64,000 nt of DNA. It comes from Branchiostoma floridae. Its lineage: Eukaryota > Chordata > Leptocardii > Amphioxiformes > Branchiostomatidae. Positions 21,785 through 32,072 of the stretch are shown piece after piece (within the stretch, counting starts at the first letter, position 1; the number at the start of each line of letters is the position of its first letter). Below the pieces are notes generated by a model. The model was given only the letters and a program-made list of their open reading frames with translations. It did not search any database and was not told the origin of the DNA. The translations under genes were made by a program, and so were the position numbers. The DNA lies in assembly GCF_000003815.2 (NCBI RefSeq), contig NC_049986.1, positions 2,228,696 through 2,292,695 on the forward strand. Reading direction: 5' to 3'.

Positions 21785-21850
21785 AAACCAAATCAGTAGG
21801 TGTCGCCCCTGCACAGTTGGCTGCGGCAGTGTCTACTTTTTATAGGCGAT
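21785..21850 (+). repeat. Kelch-array unit junction, copy 3
   Basis: Same block ('aatcagtaggtgtcgcccct', 'cacagttggctgcggcag', 'gtctac') 4579 bp after copy 2. Its EXOSC2-like remnant is displaced 2.6 kb downstream, mostly because of the LINE insertion and other inserted sequence. Confidence 0.75.
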
Positions 21851-22245
21851 GGGCCACGTTAAGCATTTAGAATGAAATTACCGCTGCATAACAAACAAGT
21901 GCTTTTAAAAAAAGCTAGCGTTTCGTCTACGTTTATGAGTGTGAACCGTCTTTTTCTTGAAGTAGAATCTGTTAGAAAAAGTCACTCAAGGGCTGTTGCG
22001 TCTATAAGAAAAATTGTTATTTTAGAAAGGAGTACTGTTTGATAGCTGGTCTTGGCTTACAACTTTATTCTAAAATGTACAATAAGTTCATTATAAAATC
22101 TATCAATATACTCAGGTACTTATGTACATTTGAAAAAGCACCATCAGCACTGTGACAAGATTCTATCTAAATTGACTACCAAATGTCAAACAAATATCCA
22201 AACCAATTAACAGCTACCTCATCTCTATCATACTGGTTTCCGCAT

Positions 22246-22394
22246 TTACAACATTTCTTCCTTGTTTTCCTGGATAATGTTGCTAATATTCATGAAAATT
22301 TCCATACTTTTGTGTTGAGCGGTGTGACTTTCCACGTCCGTGTTGTCTGAAAACTTCTGAATGAAGTCCATACTGAACAATGGAGCATTTGCTA
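22246..22394 (-). CDS. Candidate exon upstream of the unidentified minus-strand terminal exon
   Basis: A minus-strand acceptor (ttcttacag) opens a frame reading 'APLFSMDFIQKFSDNTD' and 'KSMEIFMNISNIIQENKEE', ended by TAA or by a donor at tt|gtaaat. Protein-like composition, but the phase of that donor does not join to the 21.5-kb exon frame, so a further exon or a different model is needed. Family unknown. Confidence 0.25.
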
Positions 22395-22720
22395 CTGTAA
22401 GAAAGGATCGCTGTTTTTGATGGAGTTTTATGCAAACAACATCAAGAGCCTCTGTTTACATCATGAATAGTAGTTAAGTGGCGAGTGTTTTGCGAGAATC
22501 ATCTTACCGCGCATAGGAGCCGCTGCACGGTATTTTCCATTACCATGAACAGAAAAATTCGAATGCCGGGTTTGGAATCTATGAAGTCCTGTTCATAAGA
22601 CAAAGGCCTTGCATATATGAAATGAATACTAAAATAATAATAAAAATGATATATAAAAATATAATATCAATAATTAAATAGAATATTTATATATTATCTT
22701 CAATATTCAAAGAGAAAAAA

Positions 22721-22775
22721 ATCCAGGGACTTTCGGATCCGAAGGCCTATGACTTTACCGATTGAGCTAAGTTGT
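22721..22775 (-). pseudogene. tRNA-like remnant (5' half)
   Basis: On the minus strand the sequence contains an A-box-like 'tagctcaatcgg', an anticodon-arm-like 'ggccttcggatccgaaag' and a variable-loop start 'tccctgg', then breaks off into A/T sequence before a B-box. Likely a truncated tRNA or SINE head. Confidence 0.35.
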
Positions 22776-23179
22776 TACGTGTATTATATGTGAGTGTACA
22801 TTGTGCTTTAACCTCACTACATAGTATTATTTATGTCGATTTTCGGTCGCTTTCTTGATAAAATCATTTTTTTCTTGTGGAATAGATGTTATATGGCCAT
22901 TTTCCAGGATATTGAAGTCCGAAACCACAATGCAATGGTATTTCCGAACAGTTGTAGCAGTTGCATGCGGTCGCATGTGTATCGTGCAAATCAAGGCTGC
23001 CTGGCTTTTCTTGCTCCATTGCCATATAAGGCAAAGCCTGAACATGAAATGTTGCAGGTCTTGCCATATAAGGCAATGGTTGAACAACAAACATGGAAGG
23101 TCTTCATGCTGTGCGACACAGTGTTGAACCATGTTGAACCAAGTACCATTCAGGCATTCATGCATGCATCGAAGCATCA

Positions 23180-24206
23180 TTGACGGAAGCACTGAAGGTA
23201 AAACGCCAGCGCGTCAAGTACCAAGGTGAAGTTTCTGAATGGCAGACATTAACATGTGGAGTACCTCAAGGTACCAAACTAGGGCCATTGATCTTCTTGG
23301 TACTTGTGAATGACGCGGTTCCTGCCGATCAATCTACAGCAGACACCTTCAAGTATGACAACCACATGACCTTAAATCCGCCGAAATGCAAAGTCCTCCT
23401 GTTTTGCTTCATGAAGCACCCCCCCCCCCCCCATCTGTGATCACAGTTGGTCCTACACAGCTGGAGGTCGTCGAGTTTGCACGTATTTTAGGTCTTACAC
23501 TGCAAAGCAACCTCAGGTGGACGAAACATGTTGAAGGGATTGTAGGGAAGGGAAGCAGAAGACTGTACATGTTAAGAACACTGTCCAAGTACTGTCTGAC
23601 TACCTGTGACCTTGTTCTTATCTACATCGGTTTTGTGCGCCCGGTGTTAGGATACGTATGCCAAGTATGGCATCCAGGTTTGACTGTAGCCGAATCTAAG
23701 GCAATAGAGTACAGAAGAGAGCCTGCAAGATAATCCTTGGACAGAACTACACCTGCTATAACTCAGCACTTACTGAACTTTCTCTCACACCTCTGTCTCA
23801 GAGACGAGAAGAACTGTGCAGAACGTATGCCAGCTCCCTCTGGAAATCCCCGTTCTACAGAAACTGGCTCCCACCATGCCGTGGGGAGATCTCAGGTAGA
23901 GAGACTCGGTCTAGTAACAAGCTCCAGACTCTGAAAGCGAATACTACTCGTTTCAAGAGAAGTCCGATTAACTATATGGTTTCCTTGCTAAACGATGACT
24001 CTGTATGAATAGTTTATTTAATTGCTTAATGGCGTTATTCAGTAAAATTCTTCTTTAAATGATGACATGCTGTAAATATTTTTAACAGATTTTATCCCAA
24101 TTGTAACGTGGATGTGCCTATCAATTCAGCCTTAGGGCTGCTATCTGGGTCATGTATATATGAATTGTTGTTTGAATAAACCAGTCATCATCATCATCAT
24201 CATCAA
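23180..24206 (+). pseudogene. Non-LTR retrotransposon 3' half with (TCA)n tail
   Basis: Reading across frames gives 'TCGVPQGTKLGPLIFLVLVND' (RT block with PQG), 'LNPPKCKVL', 'LGLTLQSNLRW', 'FVRPVLGYVCQVWHPGL', then 'ELCRTYASSLW' near the end. The catalytic YxDD block is deleted between 'ADTFKYD' and 'NHMTLN', and there are frame breaks and a C tract at about 23419-23432. The 3' tail ends in (atc)n at 24186-24205, as in many LINE families. The insertion splits unit 3 of the kelch array. Confidence 0.8.
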
Positions 24207-24212
24207 CACATG

Positions 24213-24242
24213 GCGTTTCGTCGCCAGAGGGCGACGAAACGC
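24213..24242. repeat. Perfect hairpin, 13-bp arms
   Basis: gcgtttcgtcgcc and its exact reverse complement are separated by agag. It sits 7 bases after the LINE tail. Confidence 0.8.
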
Positions 24243-24360
24243 AAAAATTGATATACTGAATGATTTCCTCTTAAAAAACATTTATTCATGTAACATTTAC
24301 AGTTGTATTGTTCAAACCTGATTTTCTATAAGGATAAATAAAACCCTCTTAGAGTGAAGG

Positions 24361-24433
24361 TTTACCCAAAGTTGTAATGAACTAGTCCAGTTGTACATCA
24401 CATTGCCGGAGAGTCGGAACATAGTGGCAAAAT
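24361..24433 (+). pseudogene. EXOSC2 exon 1 remnant, unit 3 (degraded)
   Basis: Matches the start of the unit 1 and 2 copies ('tttacccaaagttgtaatg', 'actagtccag', 'catcacattgccggagag', 'tcgga'). It then jumps to 'atagtggcaaaata', which in unit 2 lies about 280 bp further on. The deletion removes the PGD/TTDTG motif and the splice donor. Confidence 0.7.
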
Positions 24434-25814
24434 ACACCAGATGATTATCATAGTTTAGTGTGTGCAAAGAGGTAGGACCGTATTGCATAATTTGTTTAAA
24501 ACTGTCCTGCTACTGCTAACATGCATTGGCATAATACCAGCAGTAAGACTTATACCGTCAGATTAAAAACTAGAAAGGCCGACATTTGCTTAAGAGCAAA
24601 TACAGCATATTTCAGCCATACCCCTTCCCACGCAACATTGGACTGTTCCAAATCACCCCTGCGCAAATATGGAACATCCTCTTAACAGTACATTATCCCC
24701 CAAAGTGGACTGGTATTGTGAATTGATTCCAGGTAAAAACAGAGCTTGCTTCTATTTTTCAGAAAATGACAATAATCACACCTTCCATTCAGAAAATTTT
24801 CATCATGACTGAAAATTGTTGAATGACTTCATGTAATGTCATTAACAATTTTCAGTACGATAACTAGGTGTAAGTTTAAAAAAGTATAAGCTCCTTGTGA
24901 TGTGGGTACATTTATTATTGCAGTGAACTTTTTTTATTCAAGTAGGGCATACGGTTTAATAATTATCAAGCAGGTGCAGGTACTGTAGGAGCGTTTGTTT
25001 TCTTCAAGCTGTAAAACTATTAAACTGTTTTACTTTGTATGCAATCAGCCATCGAGCCTATTCTTATTTTAGATTAACAACTTCCTGCCAGACCCGGAAG
25101 ATACGATTGAACCTTGTTCGAGGATTTATTTTCGTCTGTCTGGTCAGTCTGTTCATACCCTGGCGCTGAGAGTGTTTTATTGGGCTGAAACTCTGGCAGT
25201 TTAAAGTTACTTACGATTTAAATGTTCAAAGTTTATGTCAAACAACAACAGCACTAGGAAATGTGGCCACTATAGACAGGTGGTCACTATAGAGAAAATG
25301 CTGATCTATTGACTAGGAGCCATACGTTACACATGATTTCAGTACACTGATCATTAATCATATAAACATTGCACAGGTAAGCCAATTGTTTAGATGTACA
25401 ATTAAGTTCAAATAATTCTGAAGAGAAATATTGATGAGAAAATAATCATTCTCACCACTGTCTAACTTATAATTACGTATCAAAACTAAACGCAGATTTT
25501 CTAACTAACGCACCTTTCGCCGACTTCATCAAAGGACCGCCGGCTATCAATCAAACACGGCTGTTGATTAGACTTAGAGTTTCAAACAGTCATGTGCTGT
25601 GTGCCAGTTGACAGCGAACTTCATGCTACGTGATGTTTTACATTGCTTGGACCTTCTTTCCTACAGCGGTGCTTCTACAAAATATTTAGACTGTAACACT
25701 GAGTCCCACATGTTTTATAGAATAGAATTTGACGCAGAACAGCGTTTTTTGCTGGGTATTTTTCTTGAAACATGTCCGTGGGAATATCAGCGAGGCGGCG
25801 ACGTAGGGATATCA
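24434..25814. other. Spacer without recognised genes
   Basis: I see no coding signal. It includes 'tggccactatagacaggtggtcactatag' type tracts (split at about 25264-25293), which recur near 61.3-61.7 kb and are probably part of a dispersed repeat. Confidence 0.3.
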
Positions 25815-27182
25815 GACCGTCAACAAAAGTCGCACGGCGGCTAACGGCGCAGCGAAGATACTAGCGCTATAAATAAGCGCTTCAACTAAGGATGGCAACC
25901 CGTACAATATTTTTGTATACTGTTGAGCTAAGTAAAGTTTGCTGTTTATGAGGTTTTAGTTGTCTTTGAAGCTTTGACCCGAAATATTTTAAAGTCAAAC
26001 TGCTGAAGAGAAGTAAGTGACTGCTACGATTATCGTAGATATGGCCCTAAAAAAACTGATAAAAGAAGCCTTCTCAATAGTCTAAAATGCAAGAGCTTCC
26101 GGGGGGGGCTTCGCCCACCTGGGTCCCCCCCCACAGTGGCCNNNNNNNNNNNNNNNNNNNNNNNNNNNNNNNNNNNNNNNNNNNNNNNNNNNNNNNNNNN
26201 NNNNNNNNNNNNNNNNNNNNNNNNNNNNNNNNNNNNNNNNNGAGAAGTCTGTACGGCCTGAGTCTTCAAGTAAACGTATTGTGTGGTCCCGCTTATGAAT
26301 ATTAATTAGCCTTCGCTTCCTTTTCGCTGATTGGCTGAACCATTAATTGAATTAACTCTTCCTGCCGGCTAGACGCAGGTGCAGATGTCGGCTCTGTGGG
26401 GTGAGCGTCCGAAAGGTCATGGCATGGAGAACGAAAGAAAACCAATTTCCCCTAAAAAAAGTGCTGTAATTAAGCCTTTTACAGTACTTTATGCCAAAAA
26501 TTTTACTTGGATCATTTTACCAACTATCTTATGCCTATACCAAATGTTACTCATACCAGGGTACAGGGGTGCAAAATACAATGTATACCGTTATAAGACC
26601 GTCAACAACAGTCGCACGGAGCTAACAGCGCAGCGAAAATACCATCGCTAGCGTTTCAACTTCGGATAACAAGTTATAAGTACTGTTGAACTCAGTAACG
26701 TTAAAGTTTGTTTTTAGTTGCCTTTGACGGTTTGACCTGAAATAGTGTTACACTAAACTCCTGAAGAGAAGTTAAGTGACTGCTGCGATTATCATAGATA
26801 TGCCCCTAAGAACTGATACAATATAAAGCCTTCTGAATAGTCTAAAATGCGAGAGCCTTAGGCGGGCTTCGCTCCCCTTGGCGGGAACACTGCTATATAC
26901 GGAATTATGAGGCCCCGCTTCTGAATATTAATTAGCCTTTGGCCTCCTCTTCGCTGATTGGCTAGGTCTTTGATTCAATCAACTCTCCGGCTGACGCGCA
27001 CAGGTGTGGCTCTGTGCGGGGTCACGGAAGGTCACGTCAGGAGGCCAAAAGAAAACAAATTTCCCCTCAGAAAAGTGCCAAAATTAATCATTTTAAAGTT
27101 GTTTATGTCAAAATTTTTACTTGAATCTTGTTACCAAGTATCTAATGCCTATCTGTAGCAAATTTCAGGTCATTTAATTGTA
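25815..27182 (+). repeat. Tandem duplication of about 0.78 kb around an assembly gap
   Basis: Two diverged copies (about 25818-26560 and 26598-27182) share 'gaccgtcaacaa.agtcgcac', 'cgcagcgaa', 'aagtgactgctgcgattatc', 'tgaatattaattagcctt', 'tcgctgattggct' and 'aatttcccct'. The first copy contains the N gap. Confidence 0.75.
26142..26241. other. Assembly gap, 100 N
   Basis: Exactly 100 N, the usual placeholder for an unknown gap size. The left flank is a G/C homopolymer-rich stretch (gggggggg, cccccccc), which probably caused the break. Confidence 0.98.
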
Positions 27183-27789
27183 ATACCAGGGTACAGGAGC
27201 CAAAAGTGTCCTTTTTTGGTCAAAAATTGGCCAAAAATCGCAAAAATAAGCATTTTGTTGCACTGTATACCAAAAGTGTTATTGAATTTATATGAAGAGA
27301 TTATCAAGGCACATCTGTGTCAAATTTCAGCTCATTCGGTTGCAATACCAAGGTACAGGAGCCAAAAGTGTCCTTTTTTGGTCAAAAATTGGTCAAAAAA
27401 TCGCAAAAATAAGCATTTTGTTGTACTGTACACCAAAAGTGTTATTGAATTTATATGGGGGCATTATCAAGGCACATCTCTGTCAAATTTCAGCTCATTT
27501 GGTTGTAATACCAGGGTACAGGGGCCAAAATATACAGTTTTGGTCTAAAATTGACCAAAAAATCTCAATAAAATCATTTTAGAGGCAGATATGAAAAAAA
27601 CTGAGAAAAAAAGCATCAAGGTATTGGCCCATTCTACCCCTGTGCCAAATTTCAGGTCATTCGGTCCAGGAACGGCGGAGATGAATCACTTTGAAGATTT
27701 GACAGGAGAAAGAAGAAGAAGAAGAAGAAGAAAGAAGAAACATTACGAATACAATATATTTCACCATACTATGTATGGCTGAAATATAA
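27183..27789 (+). repeat. 160-bp monomer array with (GAA)n tract and terminal hairpin
   Basis: 'taccagggtacaggagccaaa' type blocks start near 27183, 27347 and 27510, giving a period of about 163 bp. Each monomer also has 'caaaaataagcattttgttg' and 'tcaaatttcagctcatt'. A (gaa)n tract (27713-27740) and a short hairpin with arms atatttcaccatac / gtatggctgaaatat (27756-27787) end the element. The same monomer builds the foldback at 51-54.7 kb. The layout (tandem monomers, microsatellite, terminal hairpin) recalls Helentron-type non-autonomous elements, which is inference. Confidence 0.65.
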
Positions 27790-27849
27790 TAATGGAATTT
27801 AAAGAGATCTACACATGCAACAATAGTTACCTGCATGTATGCAGGTATG

Positions 27850-28480
27850 GTTTTGATGCTGGTGGAAACTTTTCGGTAGCCGGGGATGTAGGGCGCTGTA
27901 TCTCGTGAACGGATGGTGCGAGCACGACGATTTTTGGTACGTGGGTTGGGGGTGGTAGCCTGACACTCAGGTTTGATTTTGGGCCTCCTGGCGTTTGAAC
28001 TTGACATTGCAGGTGGCATTTTTGGTGTTTTTGGGGCACTTTTGGCGCTGTGTGTCCGGAACGATACGCGCGATTGCGACGATTTTTGGTGCATGGGTGG
28101 GGGGTTGTTGCCTGTTGCCTAGGATTGACTTTGGGCCTTGTCGCGTTTGAACTTGACCCGGCAGGTCGAATTTTGTGTCCGGGAGGGGTGTTTCCGGAGT
28201 TATATCTTCTGAACGGCTGGTGCTGGCGCGATGATATTTGGCACATGTGTCGGCGGTGGCTGAATAATGCTCAATTTTGATTTTGGCGCCCTTGGTGCTT
28301 GAACTTGACATTTTAGGTTACCTTTTGTGCGGGCACGGGGCGTGCGCTGTATCTCCGGAACGCAAGGTGCCATTGTGTTGCCATTTGGTGCGTGAGTTGT
28401 TTGTGGTGTCCTGGTGGTCAGGTTTGATTTTGGGCCTCCTAGTGCTTGAACTTGATACTGTATAGGTTGACCCTGTTTTA
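27850..28480 (+). repeat. Dispersed repeat, about four diverged ~150-bp monomers
   Basis: Each monomer has 'tatctcgtgaacgg/tatcttctgaacgg', 'gatttttggt.c.tggg', and 'ttgattttgggcctcctggcg' followed by 'tttgaacttgac'. Related monomers are found at 31.5-31.8 kb and 60.76-60.92 kb. Reverse-strand ORFs here are Pro/Thr-rich artefacts. Confidence 0.65.
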
Positions 28481-30149
28481 GTGTGGTTGGGGCATCCTCC
28501 CAATATCTGCTTGGTTTTAAAAACAGATTATGGTTGGGTGTAGAACCATCATCTGGCCTGGGCCACCTTCAATGTATCAGGTTACTTAGTGGCACTGACA
28601 GTTTGCCAGATGACGGGAGTGTGCCAGATTATATATCTGTTGGTCAGGTATAATTGGAGTTTGCTTATTACTCTTTGTGGTGTTTCTAGAGCTGTATAGT
28701 ACTGAGTTTTAAGTTCCGGTACAAGTTCCTTTACCCTGTTGGCAATCATGGTTGAACTTGAACTTAAACAGAAGAAGATGCAATTTTCTAATGTGGAGGA
28801 GAACTGTATAGAGTGTGGGCATAAGAGAAAGGTATGTGTATGATTTGTCCTGTGTTTCTTTTTGTTTCTTTGGTAATGCCATTTCCATACTGTATACAGG
28901 TAATTTGTTGTTTTGGGCTAGTCATATTCGCTTGGTTTTTGGGCCTGCTTAATCTATGGTACAGGCAGGGTTAAGTGGTGGAGGCTTAGCTTTGTTCTGT
29001 TTTAAATTCAGTATCGTTTGTTGCATTTTGTCGCGGCAAATATATGATGAAATTCCCCTTCTAAGCAACTGCTCATTGGTTTGCGGGGATGTTTGCTGGG
29101 TGTTTGCTTTGACTACAACAGCTTCTGAACTTTTCAAAGCTTCCATTGCCAGCAGCTTGCCATCTATAAATGGGATTGACAAGGACATTTTTCATAGTAA
29201 ATTATGCTGTTAAATTTGGCTTAGATACTACAGGAGATTTAGGTTTGGGTTGGATGGATTGAATGAAAATATCATACCACCCTGGGGACTAACTGTTGCT
29301 GCTGCATGGGGGCTACCACTATTCATGTTGTCTAATTTCTATGTAACTACAGATAAAAGTATCATTGGTCAAATTATGCGAGTAACATTCCGATGTCAAG
29401 TGAATAACACCCCAGAAATAAATCTTTAATGAATATCATTGGAAGAACACAAACCAAGGAGACTTAGCAGCTGCATTAGGTCAGTACATTGAAATAGGAA
29501 GATATTAGTATATCATGTGACAGAGTAACTACATGTGCATGGGCCATCTGAGACAAAAAAAGGTAGCATCTCAACAACTTCAAAGTACTGTGGTTGGTGA
29601 CATACTTAAGAAATCCAAAATAAGTAATGTTCATCCCTGTCCAAACTTACAAATTCAGAAAATGGAATTTCAGAGTCAGACTTTTGCATGGTGCACAACC
29701 AACACAGTAAAAAGCTCATTTTTCCAACCACGTACCACAGACAAAAAGGCAAAAATACACAATAGGTCTACAGAAACCCAATACATTTCATGCAGGCCTG
29801 AGGTCTACGAACTCTTGTTATTTCTGAGGTATGCACACTTCAGACATCTAGGTGTCCAATACATCATTTACAAAGCATCGATAACAATGCATTCGAAGAC
29901 AACAAGGCCAAAAGTTTTCAGTATCTTTTTCGGGGTAGTCGTGGGACGAACACACTGTCACATTCATTGCCAGATTTGTAGATCATATTTACAAATGTTC
30001 ACGGCACAAGACGAACATGATTCAACAGCAATCTTGAATTTCTGTTGGTGACCTACAACTCGTGTAAAAGTGTGAAGAGCCGTTGCATAAAAGCCCGGAT
30101 CTACGACTGAATGGGCAAAATTGAACGTACATGCCATTTTCCCGCCATT
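28481..30149. other. Spacer without firm genes
   Basis: There is one 172-codon plus-strand ORF (29533-30051) with no familiar motif, and a short ATG frame at 28748-28831 that reads 'ENCIECGHKRK' and meets a perfect donor (aag|gtatgtg). Neither can be supported as a gene from sequence alone. Confidence 0.3.
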
Positions 30150-30775
30150 TTTATAATTTAATGATCTTTATTTGCATGTTCCTGCCCATGTGGGCTAAAT
30201 GCATTAAATCCCATGATGGGATACTAAAGACTAAGTACTATAACATGTAGTATTACAATTGAATAAACAATACATCTGCAACTATGCTATCACTATATCT
30301 AACGTTTACATGACTCTTCCCTTTTCTTAAAACATGTGTATACGAACTCACAGAGTTTGTGTTGTACAAAGTTGTCTGTGGTTGTCATTATATGTACAAA
30401 CAGGGTGTCGTTGGTTAACTCTTTACATCGTGTATCTACATTGAGAGCACTGGTAAAAGAGTTAACTTTTTGCGCATGTCATTGTATAAAGAACACTCTA
30501 ATATAAAATGGACTTCATTTTCTATACGGTTGGAGTTACAAAGTGTACAGAGTCTATTATTCGGAGGAGTCTGGTCGTATCTTCCCACTTCAATTTGTAG
30601 GGGATGATCACTGATTCTTAATCTAGCCATGGCTCGGCGATGGTTGAAATTCTGAATATTAAGGTACTGTTCTCTTTCGCAGCTCTCAATCAAACCGTGT
30701 GCTATGTCGCTTATGTCGTAGAAAAGTTTGATATTCATTTTTGGAAAATTCTTCGCAACACCGACCGCACGTATA
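30150..30775 (-). pseudogene. LINE 3' end with CxxC zinc-knuckle tail
   Basis: On the minus strand the frame contains 'RAMARLRISDHPLQIEVGRY', then 'RLCTLCNSNRIENEVHFILE', continuing with a final Cys and Leu-Tyr. This is the C-terminal CCHC-like tail seen after RT in several animal non-LTR elements. The tail sequence near 30190 (tttatttgcatgttcctgcc on plus) is repeated at 47.7 kb, identifying the same family. 5'-truncated. Confidence 0.75.
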
Positions 30776-30779
30776 CAGT

Positions 30780-30978
30780 GTACTGTATTGCATTTAAGTT
30801 CGCGGGGATTTGTTCGCGTTAGCGGGAAAGTCAAAGTTTAGTGTTCGCGGTGATTTTAAGTTCGCGGTAGTGCAATACAATGTAGTCAAATAGTGTAATG
30901 GAAAATTGTTCGTGGTGGTTTTAAGTTCACGGCAAGAGTGCCTCGCGAAAACCGCGAACATTTATGCATTTACAGTAT
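30780..30978. mobile_element. MITE, TACTGTAAATGCA family (copy 3)
   Basis: The left end tactgtattgcatttaagtt and right end tgcatttacagta enclose several 'ttcgcgg' / 'ccgcgaa' blocks, as in the 4.2-kb copy. Confidence 0.65.
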
Positions 30979-31285
30979 TTATCAATGGGGGGTCTCGGTA
31001 CTTAGGTCTATGTTAATTCATGAAATATGTGAGGAAATTGAGGATTGAGCGATTGAGAGAAAATCGTACCCACAGAATAGTGTGTAAACAAAAACATAGC
31101 GCTATCATTCTTTATGAAATAAAAAGAAAACTCATGGTTGCCGTTTTGTCCCCTTGCCGTCTTGACCCACCAACAGCCTACATAAAATAGCGCTCCTAGT
31201 GGCCGGCCCTACAATTGCAGGGGGTCATTAACCCCACCCAGCGATAGATTGTGTAAACTCAGGCTACACCCGCCAAGTCCTTAAA

Positions 31286-31930
31286 GACACACACACACAC
31301 ACACATACACAGATACACCAACACACACACACACACAAACACAAACACACACACATACACACGCGCGCGCGCACATGCACACACACACACACACACACAT
31401 GCACTCACACACATGCACACACACACGGCCACACATGCAAACACACACAGACACGAACGTACGACCAACATATACATACTTTTCTGTTATTTCGCACCGT
31501 ATATGTGTGATGTTGTGTCCCTACATGTAGGTCAACCACATATAACTCGAGAAGCTGAGTATAGATTTTCATGATAATTGGTATTTGAGTAGCGGTTTCG
31601 GAAAGGAAGGTCGAGTTTGAAAATGATTGGCGTATCATTTTTCGTCAGGACGGTAGCGGGTCGAGTGTGTGTGTCCGCTTGTTTGCGGACAGCATAACTC
31701 GAGACGTTGCGGATGGTTTTGCATGATATTTGGTGGATAGGTAGGGGTTGGGAGAACAACGGTCAAGTTTGATAGTGGGCGTCCTAGCGGCGAGTTACGG
31801 TACTGCAGCGGAGGTTCAAAGTTGGAGGTAAAATTTTCTGTAACTGTCAGGTACATGATTTTTAAGTAGTGGATAGGCCTTTCAGCAGAGAGTAACACAA
31901 ACACACACACATACACACGCGCGCGCACAT

Positions 31931-31967
<37 letters not shown>

Positions 31968-32072
31968 CACACATGCAAACACACACAGACACGAACGTAC
32001 GACCAACATATACATACTTTTCTGTTATTTCGCACCGTATATGTGTGATGTTGTGTCCCTACATGTAGGTCA
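31286..32072. repeat. Duplicated (CA)n-containing segment, 539-bp period
   Basis: Two (CA)n tracts with gcgcgcgc cores (31286-31450 and 31896-31990) are each followed by the same 'gaacgtacgaccaacatata' and 'cgcaccgtatatgtgtgatg' sequence, starting at about 31455 and 31994. Between them is one monomer of the 'cataactcgagacg' dispersed repeat. Confidence 0.85.

Noticed and set aside
23022-23073. Two perfect CArG boxes (CCATATAAGG) exactly 42 bp apart
   Set aside because: Matches the SRF site consensus and about four helical turns, but it sits in a short local direct repeat with no nearby gene start, so chance duplication is more likely.
27657-28311. Overlapping Pro/Thr/Ser-rich reverse-strand ORFs
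   Set aside because: They arise from the tandem dispersed repeat, repeating with its period.
28748-28831. Short ATG frame ending at a perfect donor (aag|gtatgtg) with 'CIECGHKRK'
   Set aside because: Could be a first exon of a transposon or gene, but no second exon could be found.
29533-30051. 172-codon plus-strand ORF
   Set aside because: No recognisable motif, no splice or promoter context, located among repeats; length alone is not enough in AT-rich sequence.
31259-32015. Cys/Val-rich minus-strand ORFs
   Set aside because: Products of (CA)n tracts.
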